Shown piece after piece: positions 1-11,700 of a DNA stretch of 64,000 bases. A program made the position numbers and the translations under genes. The stretch comes from Cellvibrio sp. KY-YJ-3 (GTDB lineage: Bacteria; Pseudomonadota; Gammaproteobacteria; Pseudomonadales; Cellvibrionaceae): the NCBI RefSeq assembly GCF_008806955.1, contig NZ_CP031727.1, forward strand, positions 3,734,001-3,798,000. The letters are read 5' to 3'. The notes beneath the pieces are model-generated. The model was not told the DNA's origin. It searched no databases and was given only the letters and a program-made list of their open reading frames with translations. Position 1 is the stretch's first letter; each line of letters begins with the position of its first letter.

Positions 1-915
1 GTCAGCATTCCCTATATCCTCACTTGCCATACGCACCACCCGGCGGGCGATATAAAGTGGATCGCAGCCACCATCAAGCATTCTGGCAAGCCAGTAAAGT
101 GCGCCGTCGGGCGATGAGCCGCGCACGGATTTATGCAGGGCGGAGATTTGCTCGTAGAAAATATCGCCGCCCTTATCGAAGCGACGCACATCGGACGCCA
201 AGACTTCAGCAATCACTTGTTCATTGATGATTTTGTGATCGCCGGCGTCTTCGGCGAGATCAGCGGAAATTTCCAGCAAGTTAAGCGCTTTGCGTGCATC
301 GCCATCGGCGGCTTGCGCGAGAGTCATTAGCGTATCCTTATCGATACGAATGTCCTGCCCGCCCAGGCCGCGTTCATTATCGTCGAGCGCCTGCTGTAAT
401 ACGTCTTTTAATTGCTCGGGCTGCAGACCGCGCAGCACATACACACGGCACCGTGAGAGCAGTGCGTTGTTTAATTCAAACGAGGGATTTTCAGTGGTTG
501 CACCGATAAAAATAAAAGTGCCGTCTTCCACATAAGGCAGAAATGCATCCTGTTGGGATTTGTTGAAGCGATGTACTTCATCGACAAATAAAATGGTTTT
601 GCGACGACTGGAGATGCGCTCTTGCTGCGCGGTTGCGACAGCGGCACGAATTTCTTTTACGCCGGACAAAACCGCTGACAAGGATTCAAACCGCGCATCT
701 GCCTGCTCGGCGAATAATTTGGCAAGCGAGGTTTTACCCACACCAGGTGGGCCCCACAAAATCATCGAGTGCAGTTGACCGCGAGTGATAGCTTCGCGCA
801 GCGGTTTGCCCACACTGAGCAGGTGCTCCTGACCAATATAATCATCCAGATTGCGCGGGCGCATGCGCGCAGCAAGCGGTTGATATGCAGGGGCACTGCT
901 GGCAAAAAGATCCAT
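1..915 (-). CDS. rarA: Replication-associated recombination protein A (RarA/MgsA), 3' end outside the window
   Basis: AAA+ ATPase of the RarA/MgsA/WRNIP1 family, which acts at stalled replication forks. The 305 visible residues run from the ATG at 915 to the window edge with no stop, so the C-terminal part is missing. Walker A is GPPGVGKT (about residues 55-62), Walker B is ILFVDEVH (about 108-115), and a GATTENP sensor 1 segment lies near 138. The start [20 protein letters not shown] is typical of the family. It lies 37 bp downstream of lolA on the same strand, and ftsK-lolA-rarA is a common gammaproteobacterial order, so co-transcription is likely. The family assignment is clear; only the unseen C-terminus is open. 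Confidence 0.95.
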   Translation of the reverse strand, partial: MDLFASSAPAYQPLAARMRPRNLDDYIGQEHLLSVGKPLREAITRGQLHSMILWGPPGVGKTSLAKLFAEQADARFESLSAVLSGVKEIRAAVATAQQERISSRRKTILFVDEVHRFNKSQQDAFLPYVEDGTFIFIGATTENPSFELNNALLSRCRVYVLRGLQPEQLKDVLQQALDDNERGLGGQDIRIDKDTLMTLAQAADGDARKALNLLEISADLAEDAGDHKIINEQVIAEVLASDVRRFDKGGDIFYEQISALHKSVRGSSPDGALYWLARMLDGGCDPLYIARRVVRMASEDIGNAD

Positions 916-952
916 GGGCTTACATCTTTATAGGGTTAGATCCGATCAGTGT

Positions 953-1582
953 TTAATCCCTCAGGATCTCAACACCTTCGGGCGGCACAAAGAAAAAGTT
1001 TTCTTCCGGCAGTGCTTTGTTGCGCTGCACATTGCTCAATACACAGCGGGTCAACTGGCCCAGGCTGTCTTGAATCGCAAACTCGCTCAGCTGTCCGCTT
1101 TTAAACACCAGAATTAAATGCTGGAACATGCCCTCAGTCACCTTGGGTGTGAGGGTATATTTTTCTGCACTGCCATCCTGTTGATCGCGTGCGACAGAAA
1201 AGTTTTTACGCAACTGTTCGATGTCCGCACTCAACAATAATGCAGGCGTTTCGCGCAGGTCATCGGTAAATTCGCGGATATTCACCGTTTCCAAATCCGG
1301 ATCGTAGAGCCAAATAGTTTTATTGTTGGATACCAACAGCTGCGGCATAGGCTCCAGGGTTTTCCAATAAAATTTACCTGGGCGCATCAACATAAAATTG
1401 CCGCTACTGGATTCTTGCTCGACGCCAGCCTTGTCGTAAGTGGTCTGTACAAAATCACCTTGCAAGGTGTTCATGGCATCGAGTTGTTTGCGGAGCTGTG
1501 CAGCCGCCTGATCGTCAGCCGCATGAGCGGTAACCGACAACACCAACAGCAAACCAGTAAAAATGCGTGCAAAAACGTTCAT
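953..1582 (-). CDS. lolA: Outer-membrane lipoprotein carrier protein LolA
   Basis: Periplasmic chaperone that takes lipoproteins from the LolCDE complex and hands them to LolB at the outer membrane. The 209-residue product has a classical signal peptide (hydrophobic FTGLLLVLSVT, cleavage expected after AHA near residue 21). The LolA beta-barrel follows, with the family-like segments LQGDFVQTTYD and GKFYWKTLEPMPQLLVSNN. Length matches the family (about 200-210). It sits 70 bp after ftsK and 37 bp before rarA, all on the minus strand, which fits a single operon. No unusual feature was seen. Confidence 0.95.
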   Translation of the reverse strand: MNVFARIFTGLLLVLSVTAHAADDQAAAQLRKQLDAMNTLQGDFVQTTYDKAGVEQESSSGNFMLMRPGKFYWKTLEPMPQLLVSNNKTIWLYDPDLETVNIREFTDDLRETPALLLSADIEQLRKNFSVARDQQDGSAEKYTLTPKVTEGMFQHLILVFKSGQLSEFAIQDSLGQLTRCVLSNVQRNKALPEENFFFVPPEGVEILRD

Positions 1583-1652
1583 ATAAATTCCAACAAGAGT
1601 ATTAAGTTACTGACACCGGAATCCTATCGGGTGCAGATGAACCTGAGATAAA

Positions 1653-4010
1653 TCAATCGCGCCCGCCCGGCACCAAAACTTCACGGTTTCCGTTGTGACC
1701 CGCCGCGGAAACAACACCCGCCATTTCCATGGTTTCAATTAGACGTGCGGCACGGTTATAACCGATGCGCAATTTTCGCTGTACCGAGGAAATGGAAGCC
1801 TTGCGCGATTCGATCACAAAAGCCACGGCTTCATCGTACAGCGCATCACTTTCATTATCGCCGCCCTCTTCACCACCTTCGCTCGGCATGCCTGGCACTG
1901 GAATCGAATTATTGCTGTCATCGGTAATGCCATCGATATAGTTGGGTTCACCACGTTTTTTCCAATCGGCCACCACGCGGTGAACCTCGTGGTCATCCAC
2001 AAAAGCGCCATGGACACGGACTGGCACGCTGGTGCCGGGTGGCAAATAAAGCATATCGCCATGCCCCAGTAACTGCTCTGCCCCGCCCTGGTCGAGAATG
2101 GTACGCGAATCGATTTTGGACGAAACCTGGAACGCCATACGCGTCGGGACATTGGCCTTAATCAAGCCGGTGATTACATCTACCGATGGGCGCTGGGTAG
2201 CCAAAATCAGGTGGATACCCGCTGCACGGGCTTTTTGCGCAATACGGGCGATGAGCTGCTCTACCTTTTTGCCGACAATCATCATCATATCGGCAAATTC
2301 GTCGATCACGACCACAACGGCTGGCAGGGTTTCCAGATCGGGCGCAGTGGCCACTTCAGCACCGGGCTCAAAGTTCTCTTCCGGTTTGAATAGTGGGTCT
2401 TTAATTGGCTCACCGGCTTTGATGGCATCGTCCACCTTGCGGTTAAAACCAGCGAGGTTACGTACCCCCATGGCGGCCATGAGCTTATAGCGACGCTCCA
2501 TTTCCCCCACACACCAGCGCAGCCCGTTGGCCGCGTCTTTCATGTCAGTAATAACCGGCGTAAGCAAATGTGGGATACCTTCGTAAACCGACAACTCCAG
2601 CATTTTCGGGTCGACCAACATCAAGCGCACTTCTTTGGGCGTGGATTTATACAGCAGGCTGAGCAACATCACGTTTACACCCACAGACTTACCAGAGCCG
2701 GTAGTACCTGCGACCAACAAGTGCGGCATTTTGGCAAGATCAGCCACCACCGGCTCCCCGGAGATGTCGTGACCCAACGCCATGGTAAGCACTGATTTAG
2801 AGTTCTCGTAGAGTTCAGATGAAATCACTTCCGACAGGCGCACCATTTCGCGGTGTGCGTTCGGGATTTCAATCCCCATCACTGATTTGCCGGGAATAAC
2901 CTCTACCACCCGCACTGAGACTACCGCCAGCGAACGCGCCAGGTCTTTGGCAAGCCCGGAAATACGGCTGGCTTTAATACCTGGCGCAGGTTGGATCTCA
3001 AACCGGGTCACCACCGGGCCGGGCTGTACCGACACCACCTCAATCTCGATACCAAAGTCTTTGAGTTTGAGTTCCAGCATGCGCGACATGGCTTCCAACG
3101 ACTCTTTGGAATAGCCTTTGTCACTGCGCTTATCGGCAGGATCAAGCAAGTTCAATGGCGGTAAAGTACCCACAGCCGGCTCGATAGATTCAAAGAGCGA
3201 CGGCTGCTTTTCCTTTTCAATGCGCGGACTGGGCGCAGGCTTCTTTTTGGGTGGCTCGGTGATAATTACCGGGGCCACGCGCTTGGCTTCCTGTTTAACG
3301 TGCTGCTCCACCACTTCGCGGCGATGCTCCTGCGCTTTTACGGCGATTTGCTTTTCCGCCCGCTCACGCTGGTAAACCTGCCATTTTTCCAGCCCACGAT
3401 TGACGCCGATGCTAATCCATCGCCCAATATCCTCAGCGAGCTTAAGCCAGGAGAGATCGGTAAAAATTGTCATGCCCACCAAAAACATACTGAGCATCAA
3501 CAATGTGCCGCCGGTGTAGTTGAACGCGTCAAAAATACCGTCAGAGACAGCAGCACCTAACAAGCCACCATTGGAATAAGGTAATACCGAGGCACCGTCG
3601 CTGTAATGCATGGCAGCGATGCCAGTACCGGCAACCATAACCAATACCAACCCCACCGCACGTAAACCAAAAAACAACCAATCGATAGCATCCTGACGGG
3701 TGCGATCCTTGAGCACTAACCAGGCTCGATAGGCAATCATCACCGGAAACAAATATGCGAGGTAACCAAACAGCGAGAAAAATACATCGGCAATCCAGGC
3801 GCCGAAGGAGCCACCCGCATTTTGTACCTGGGTATTTTCGCCCGTTTTGGACCAACCCGGATCCAGAGGGTCATAGCTGACCATGGCGATCAATAGGTAC
3901 AGACAGATCGCGCCCAAACCAATGAGCGCCCCCTCTTTCAGCAGGCGAACGAGCAAGCTGGAAGCTTGTTCAGATGCAGGAGTACGGCGTTGCGGAGTTA
4001 CTGATTTCAA
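1653..4010 (-). CDS. ftsK: DNA translocase FtsK
   Basis: Septal DNA pump that clears the chromosome terminus at division and activates XerCD recombination at dif. The 785 residues show several N-terminal transmembrane helices (about 25-200), a charged linker with proline-rich stretches (about 200-310), the RecA-like motor with Walker [11 protein letters not shown] near residue 431 and Walker [11 protein letters not shown], and a C-terminal winged-helix gamma domain (about 715-780, [17 protein letters not shown]) that reads KOPS sequences. The linker is short compared with E. coli FtsK (1329 residues) but similar to Pseudomonas-type proteins. It heads the ftsK-lolA-rarA cluster. Confidence 0.96.
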   Translation of the reverse strand: MKSVTPQRRTPASEQASSLLVRLLKEGALIGLGAICLYLLIAMVSYDPLDPGWSKTGENTQVQNAGGSFGAWIADVFFSLFGYLAYLFPVMIAYRAWLVLKDRTRQDAIDWLFFGLRAVGLVLVMVAGTGIAAMHYSDGASVLPYSNGGLLGAAVSDGIFDAFNYTGGTLLMLSMFLVGMTIFTDLSWLKLAEDIGRWISIGVNRGLEKWQVYQRERAEKQIAVKAQEHRREVVEQHVKQEAKRVAPVIITEPPKKKPAPSPRIEKEKQPSLFESIEPAVGTLPPLNLLDPADKRSDKGYSKESLEAMSRMLELKLKDFGIEIEVVSVQPGPVVTRFEIQPAPGIKASRISGLAKDLARSLAVVSVRVVEVIPGKSVMGIEIPNAHREMVRLSEVISSELYENSKSVLTMALGHDISGEPVVADLAKMPHLLVAGTTGSGKSVGVNVMLLSLLYKSTPKEVRLMLVDPKMLELSVYEGIPHLLTPVITDMKDAANGLRWCVGEMERRYKLMAAMGVRNLAGFNRKVDDAIKAGEPIKDPLFKPEENFEPGAEVATAPDLETLPAVVVVIDEFADMMMIVGKKVEQLIARIAQKARAAGIHLILATQRPSVDVITGLIKANVPTRMAFQVSSKIDSRTILDQGGAEQLLGHGDMLYLPPGTSVPVRVHGAFVDDHEVHRVVADWKKRGEPNYIDGITDDSNNSIPVPGMPSEGGEEGGDNESDALYDEAVAFVIESRKASISSVQRKLRIGYNRAARLIETMEMAGVVSAAGHNGNREVLVPGGRD

Positions 4011-4118
4011 TGGAAATGTCCCGATTGAGATACAAAGGCACTAATTAATAAACGAGGGCTATTGTAATTACTGGCGGCAGATTTACCACCGGCAAGATCA
4101 CTCTGCGGGGAAATGAAT

Positions 4119-4142
4119 GAAAAAACCCGCACAAGTGCGGGT
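4119..4142 (-). terminator. Rho-independent terminator after the diguanylate cyclase gene
   Basis: An eight-base-pair stem (ACCCGCAC, two-base loop, GTGCGGGT) is followed on the minus strand by a run of six T. It lies about 34 bp past the stop of the gene ending at 4176 and points away from it, so it should end the transcript that may start with the giant surface-protein gene. Confidence 0.85.
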
Positions 4143-4175
4143 ATTCATGGTTGTTTTGCGAGCAACCAAGGGAAT

Positions 4176-5684
4176 TTAATGCTGCGTTTCAGCAATCAGG
4201 CTTTCCATACCGGGTGCCCAACGAGTCACCTGATTGCGCCCATGTTGTTTGGAGTAATAAAGAGCCTCGTCTGCCTGCTGGATGAGCTGACTGGAACTTA
4301 TCGCCCCCATACGCATGGAGGTCACACCAAAACTGCCGGTTACGCTGACACCGTTGGTGACTTGTGAAGCGATTTTTTCGCGGCAGCGCTCCGCAATCAT
4401 CTGCGCTTGTTCAATAGGGGCACCGGGTAAAATCACACAGAATTCTTCACCGCCAAAACGCGCTACCATATCCATATCGCGCACTACTTCGCGCAAACTG
4501 TTAGCAGCCATTTTAATCACTTCATCGCCCACGGCATGACCATAGGTATCATTCACTTTTTTGAAAAAATCGATATCAGCCATGATGCAACTAAACTCGG
4601 CATCGGAAGCGCGTGCACCGTCAAATTTACCATTGAGATGTTCGTAGAGCGCGCGGCGATTAAAACAATTAGTCAGTGGATCCCGTGTTGCGAGGTAGGT
4701 AAGCTCTTTATTTTTGGTTTCAATCGCTGCCTGGCTCGCGGCCAGTTGCTGCACCATATCCTCCAACAAACGGTTTTTCCCCTCCAGCTCTGTAATATCC
4801 TCAAATACCGCAATAGTGCCTTGTATTGCGCCTTTGGCATCCAGAATTGGCACGGCATTTACATGAAAGATTTTTTCGCCATCATCGCCCATAGGTAATA
4901 AAACGCGAACCCCGGTTTGTTTGATGCCCTCAGCGATAGCACGCATCCAGGGGTATTCGTTATCAACACTCTTGGGATCGACAAACCAACCCAAGTTACT
5001 GGCTTTTTTGCCTAGCAAAAATTCCTCCGTGCGGCGCAAATTTTCTAGTAAAGCAGTATTAGCCAGAACTATCTGTTCGCGCCGATCCAAAATTAACACG
5101 CCCTCCGCCAAAATATTTAATGCATTGCGCACTCGCGCTGGCACCACTGCACTCGGGTCCAAATGTTTGAGTGCACGTTTGATGTAAAACCAAAACCCCA
5201 CAAAACCACTGAGTGAAATAAAAATAATCAGCAGTACAAAAGTAGGCACACCAAAAATAGGGTGTCGGTCATGCAACAATGGCTCAAAACTAATTTCAAA
5301 TTCGGCACGTTTTGCGCCATTGGTCATTACCGGGAAACGAATATGCGTGGGTGTGGATTCATGTTCTTTTGCATCAGCCCAAAATTTTTCATGCGCATTG
5401 GTTTTCGCCACCAGGTTTCCATTATTGTGCCTGACGGCTACCGATAAGATCTCCGGATTGCGCTCCACAGAGGACTCAAGTAAATACTGTAGCAATAACT
5501 CATCGCCCCGCATAATCGCCACGCTGACTTGGGACGCCAGAGTTTCAGCTAAACGTTTGCGCACATCCAACTGCTGACGCTCAGCACCGGGCGCCAAACC
5601 AATCGCTTGCGCGAGAATCAATAAAGAGACGGTGAGAATCACCAACCCCACACTCAACCTCACGGCAGGTGTAATAGTAAACAT
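4176..5684 (-). CDS. Membrane-bound PAS-GGDEF diguanylate cyclase
   Basis: Predicted to make c-di-GMP from two GTP. Of 502 residues, a membrane helix at about 8-30 and another at about 145-167 enclose a periplasmic sensor region. A cytoplasmic PAS-like domain follows (about 185-305, with LAEGVLILDRREQIVLAN), then a GGDEF domain (about 335-490). The active-site motif is GGEEF, and an RDMD inhibitory I-site lies exactly five residues before it, so both catalysis and product inhibition look intact. An AGGAAT ribosome site precedes the ATG. It begins only 34 bp after the stop of the 2475-residue surface protein on the same strand, so co-expression is likely. A role in controlling that protein is inference. 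Confidence 0.9.
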   Translation of the reverse strand: MFTITPAVRLSVGLVILTVSLLILAQAIGLAPGAERQQLDVRKRLAETLASQVSVAIMRGDELLLQYLLESSVERNPEILSVAVRHNNGNLVAKTNAHEKFWADAKEHESTPTHIRFPVMTNGAKRAEFEISFEPLLHDRHPIFGVPTFVLLIIFISLSGFVGFWFYIKRALKHLDPSAVVPARVRNALNILAEGVLILDRREQIVLANTALLENLRRTEEFLLGKKASNLGWFVDPKSVDNEYPWMRAIAEGIKQTGVRVLLPMGDDGEKIFHVNAVPILDAKGAIQGTIAVFEDITELEGKNRLLEDMVQQLAASQAAIETKNKELTYLATRDPLTNCFNRRALYEHLNGKFDGARASDAEFSCIMADIDFFKKVNDTYGHAVGDEVIKMAANSLREVVRDMDMVARFGGEEFCVILPGAPIEQAQMIAERCREKIASQVTNGVSVTGSFGVTSMRMGAISSSQLIQQADEALYYSKQHGRNQVTRWAPGMESLIAETQH

Positions 5685-5718
5685 TCAAATTCCTTAACAG
5701 CGTTGAGTAGAAAAATAA

Positions 5719-8700
5719 TTACACATCTTTGGTTTTTTGTTGGGCGTGATCAAAAAGATACCCCACTTCTTTAGCATTTTTATCTTCATGTTTACGATCT
5801 TTGCGCTGTTGCTCCAATTCTTTTTTGCGCTTATTCACTTCATCAAGAATAGGCAGCGGATCCAAGCCGCGCCACAGAGGCAGCATAGAAACCATTGCCA
5901 GCAATAAACTGCTGGCACGCAGCGACCAAATCAACAAACCGGTAGTCAATGAAAAACTAATGCCAGCAATCAGTGCTTTACGATCATGCTCTTCCTCTAG
6001 TGCCTCATCCATTTGCGCACGAATACGCCGCACTTCACTATCAAACTCCGCGGCTTCCCATGGCGCAAAACCGGCATCGGGTACAATCAAACTGACCAGC
6101 GATGTGGACGCCGTTAAGCTAGACACCTGCAGTGCATTAGAATTAAGTAGTTGCACTACACGTTCATAATCCTGTGCAGATTTATCCTCCACCACATTGT
6201 ATGGAGAGTCATACTCATCCCCATTCACCAGTAGCTCCTGGTCAACCACTTCGCTTGTAATATCGGGTTCATCCGGCAAAGCAGGCGAAAGTGTTGACTC
6301 GTCTCCATGTGTTGGCGGAATAACGCCGGGATTTTGAGTTTCAGGCAACACAACAACAGGAGGAATAATGGGATCAGGGATTGTCGGCGGTGTAGTTTCA
6401 TCAACATCCGGAGTAATAATAGGCGGGGCGACAATCACGGGCGGAATAATTACTGGAGGCGCAACTGGCGGCTCTTTAGCAGACACAGTGACTTTAAAAC
6501 TGGACTCGACCCACGCGCCATCAGAATCAATTGCTCGCAAGCGAATAATTGATTCACCCGCATTCTCGGATGACACCACAATCGTCATCATCCCGGTATT
6601 CTGATCCATCTGGACATCAATTACCGCGTCAGGATTACTATTCCCCATTAATTCAAAATTAAGCGTTACTACATCTTCGATATCAAAAAATTTATTTCGC
6701 AAATCAATTTGTTGCGGTGCTTCACCTGCAACCATCGTCATATTATTAATTGTAATTGCCGTGGGCGCATCATTCACATTTACGACAGTAATCATAAACG
6801 TATCAGTCACTGCGCTATTACCATCATTGGCAATAACATCAATCAATATGGCCCCAACATCACCATTCGTTGGTGTACCGCTAAAAGTCCGAGTAACAGG
6901 ATCAAAACTCAGCCATGCAGGTAATGCTCCCCCGCCAGCTAATTGCGCGGTGTAAGTTAAAGTGTCGCCAACATCAGAATCCGCAAATGTATTACTGTTG
7001 AACTGGAAATTAAACGCAGAATCTTCCGTCGCGTTTTGATCAGGAATAACATTCGCGACAGTGGGTGCATCGTTAGTATTAGCGACAACAATATTGAACG
7101 TGTCCGTCGCTGTACCACCATTACCATCATCAGCAATAACATCAATTGATACCGTTCCAATATCACCATTCGTTGGTATACCACTGAAAGTACGGGTTAC
7201 TGGATCATAACTCAGCCATGCAGGTAATGCTCCGCCGCCAGCTAATTGCGCGGTGTAAGTTAAAGTGTCGCCAACATCAGAATCCGCAAATGTATTACTG
7301 TTGAATTGGAAATTAAACGCAGAGTCTTCCGTCGCGTTTTGATCAGGAATTACATTCGCGACAGCGGGTGCATCGTTAGTATTAGCGACACTAATATTGA
7401 ACGTGTCCGTTACGATACCGCCATTGCCATCATCAGCAATAACATCAATTGATACCGTTCCAACATCGCCATTTGCGGGTGTGCCGCTGAAGGTGCGAGT
7501 AACGGGATCAAAACTCAGCCATGCAGGTAATGCTCCGCCGCCAGCTAACTGAGCGGTGTAAGTTAAAGTGTCGCCAACATCGGCATCTGCAAATGTATTA
7601 CTGTTGAACTGGAAATTAAACGCAGAATCTTCGGCTGTGTTTTGATTGGGGATGGTATTCGCAACTATAGGGGCATCGTTAGTATTAGCGACAACAACAT
7701 TGAACGTGTCCGTTACAGTACCGCCATTGCCATCATCAGCAATAACATCAATCGATACCGCTCCAACATCGCCATTTGCGGGTGTGCCGCTAAAAGTGCG
7801 AGTAAGGGGATCAAAATTCAGCCATGCAGGTAATGCTCCGCCGCCAGCTAATTGCGCGGTGTAAGTTAAAGTATCTCCAACATCGGCATCTGCAAATGTA
7901 TTACTGTTGAACTGGAAATTAAACGCAGAATCTTCCGTCGCGTTTTGATCAGGAATCACATTCGCGACAGTGGGTGCATCGTTAGTATTAGCGACAACAA
8001 TATTGAACGTATCCGTCGCTGTACCGCCATTACCATCATTAGTAATAACATCAATTGATACCGTTCCAACATCGCCATTTGCAGGAGTTCCACTGAAGGT
8101 ACGAGTAACAGGATCAAAACTCAACCATGCAGGTAATGCTCCGCCGCCAGCTAACTGCGCGGTATAAGTTAAAGTGTCGCCAACATCAGAATCCGCAAAT
8201 GTATTGATATTGAATTGGAAGTTAAACGTAGAATCTTCGGCTGTGTTTTGATTGGGGATGGTATTCGCAACTATAGGGGCATCGTTAGTATTAGCGACAA
8301 CAATATTGAACGTGTCCGTTACAGTACCGCCATTACCATCATCGGCAATAACATCAATCGATACCGTTCCAACATCGCCATTTGCAGGTGTGCCGCTAAA
8401 AGTGCGAGTAAGGGGATCAAAATTCAGCCATGCAGGTAATGCTCCGCCGCCAGCTAATTGCGCGGTGTAAGTTAAAGTGTCGCCAACATCAGAATCCGCA
8501 AACGTATTGCTGTTGAATTGGAAATTAAACGCAGAATCTTCGGCTGTGTTTTGATTGGGGACAGTATTCGCAACTGTGGGGGCATCATTTACGGCGGTGA
8601 TAGTGATATTAACTATGTCGCTGTCTATCAAAACTCCACCGCTACCACTATTACCTAAATCGCTTGTAGTAATTGCTAATACCGCAGTGCCGTTGTAACC

Positions 8701-11700
8701 CGTTGTTGGGTTAAATGTCAGAATTGAAAGTGCATTATTAATATCAGTTTTAGTGCCACTAAATACCAGACTGCTATCGTTGGTGCCATCGCCAGTGGTA
8801 AAAATTAAACCTGTAGTACCACCAAGTGTTAATGTGCCATTCGTTACCGAAAGAGTAACCTGTAAATTACCCGCACCAACATCCAGATCATCTATTTGAA
8901 TTCTATTGCCATTTACTGAGCTGAAAACCAGTGATGTATCTTCACTCGTGACTTGTCCACCGGGCACAGTATTTTCAGGTGCATCATTCAGCGCGGTTAT
9001 ATTTATCGTGGCTGTGTCACTGCCCGACAAACTGCCATCATTGGCGCTAATGGTAAGCATGCGTGTTACAACAGGGGTATCGCCTGAAAGGCGATACGTA
9101 AGTGTGCTACCGCCATTGCCTGCAAACAAATCGTTGAGTTGTGCAGCGGTACCTGTGAGTACCAACGTATTCGTATTCACGCCCGATACAATTACCACAC
9201 CTGTAGTGCCAACTGTTGCAGCAAGATTACTATTGCTACCCTCAGCGGTCAGCGTGATTGTTAATGCATCGCCATCTACATCAGCAACACTAATTCCAGT
9301 TCCGTGCAAATCAATCGGGGTTTGTTCATCTGCAAAATAATCAGTGGCAGTAATGGTGACGCTGGGGGCGTCATTAGTGTTTGCAACCGTAATAGTAAAT
9401 GTATCCGTTACACTACCGCCGTTGCCGTCATCGGCAATTACCTCGATAGATACAGTACCAACATGCGCATTCAGCGGCGTGCCACTAAAGGTGCGCGTAA
9501 CGGGGTCAAAACTCAACCACGCAGGTAAGGCACTGCCGCCAGCTAACTGCGCGCTGTAGGTCAATGTATCGCTCACATCCACATCGGAAAAGGTATTGCT
9601 GTTAAATTGGAAATTAAATGCAGAATCTTCCGTTGCATTTTGATTGGGAATTGCGTTGGCAAGGATAGGCACATCGTTAGTGTTAGCAACAGTGATAGAA
9701 AAAGTATCTGTGACTGTGCCACCATTTCCATCATTGGCAATCACATCAATAGATATAGCACCCACATGAGCATTCGTAGGCGTGCCACTAAAAGTTCGCG
9801 TAGCTCCGTCAAAATTCAACCATACCGGTAATGCACCGCCACCGCCAGTTTGTGCGCTGTAGGTGAGTGCATTACCTACATCCTGGTCCGCGAATGTATT
9901 TGCTGCAAAAGTAAAATTAAATGCAGCATCTTCGGTTGCGTTTGCATTGGGGATTGGATTGGCAACAGTTGGAGCATCGTTAGTGTTGGCAACAACTAAA
10001 TCAAAAGTATCTGTTGCGGGTGTCCCACCGTTACCATCATCAGCGGTCACTCTAATTGAAATTGTACCCACATCAGCATTGGCTGGTGTGCCTGAAAAAG
10101 TACGTGTAACCGCATCAAAACTTAGCCATGCTGGCAGTGCACTTCCATCCGCCATAGTGGCAGTATAAGTTAGCGTATCGCCAGCATCCGGATCATCAAA
10201 GGTTGCATTATCAAACTGAAAATTAAATGCAGCATCTTCAGTTGCATTTTGATTGGGGATGGGCGTAATTAAAAAAGGGAAATTGTCTACATTGCCGATA
10301 ACTACATCAAATGTATCTGACACAGTCGCTTCGCCATCATCGGCAGTTACGCTAATACTAATTGTGCCCACGTCACCATTGGATGGAGTACCACTGAAAG
10401 TACGCGTCGCTGAATCAAAACTCAACCATCCCGGTAGTGCACCGCCACCTGCCAAGGTGGCCGAATAAGTCAGACTATCACCAAGGTCCTGATCACTGAA
10501 AGCGTTAATTGGAAAGGTGTAGTTAAACAGTGCACTTTCGGTGGCCGTTTGATTTCCAATAGGATTCGCCACTGTGGGCGCATCATTGGTATTGGCAATT
10601 ACAACATCAAAAACATCGTTAGCGGTTCCGCCTGCACCATCATTTGCAATTAATTTAACTGAAATAGTTCCTACATCACTGTTAGTAGGTGTACCACTAA
10701 AAGTACGTGTTGCCGAATCAAAATTTAACCACGCAGGTAATGCACCACCATCAGCCAATTCTGCAGTGTAGCTAAAGGTCGCGCCCACATCGCCGTCACC
10801 AAAGGTATTGGCGGGAAAGATATAAGTGAACACAGAATCTTCTGTGGCGTTTTGATTGGGAACGGGAATATTGACGAAAGGATCGTCGTTGACGCCGTTA
10901 ATCGTAATATCAAAGGTATCATCTGCTGTTGAACCATTTCCGTCATTAGCCGTGACTTTAACGCTAATAAAACCTACATCCCCATCGTCAGGAACTCCAC
11001 TAAACGTGCGTGTGCCTGCATTAAAATGCAACCATGCGGGAAGCGCATCGCCATTTGCTAAAGTAGCAGTGTAAGTGAGTAGATCCCCATCAACATCAGC
11101 GAAAGTATCTGCGGCAAAAGTGAAACTAAATAGTGATTCCTCGGTAGCAATTTGATTGACGATTGGATTCGCAAGTGTAACGGGGTCATTAATCGCAGTG
11201 ATATTAATTAATGCCGAATCATTTGCACTCAAGCTTCCATCGCTGGCAGAAATGGTTAGCTGTTGCGTTGCCGAAGGTGTATCTCCAGCCAAGCGATAAG
11301 TCAGCGTGCCGCCATTATTACCGGCAAACAAATTATTCAATTGTGTTGATGTGCCAGTGAGGGTTAATACATTGGTAGTATTGCCAGATGAAATAATCAC
11401 GCCCGTAGTGCCAACTAGCGCAGTGAGTTGACTATAAGTTGATGGCGCTTCGACAGTCACAGTTAACGTATCACCATCCGAATCATTGATCACTATGCCG
11501 GTACCATGCAAATCTAATAGTGCCTGCTCATCAACAGCATAACTAGTTTCAGCAATAACAACTGTTGGGGCATCATTAACATTATTAATAGTGATTGCAA
11601 TATTATCTGTGTCTTGTAAGCCACCGCTTAACCCCAGATCTTTTGTCGTAATACTAAAAGTATCGCCACCAACAAAATTATTTACCGGTGTATAAGTAAT

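Noticed and set aside
6779-8600. Regular repeats that could suggest a CRISPR array
   Set aside because: The period is 303 bp, fully in frame, with no short unique spacers; these are protein-domain repeats.
7642-11074. Regularly spaced plus-strand ORFs within the giant gene
   Set aside because: They are antisense shadows that recur with the repeat period and have no ribosome sites or recognisable products.
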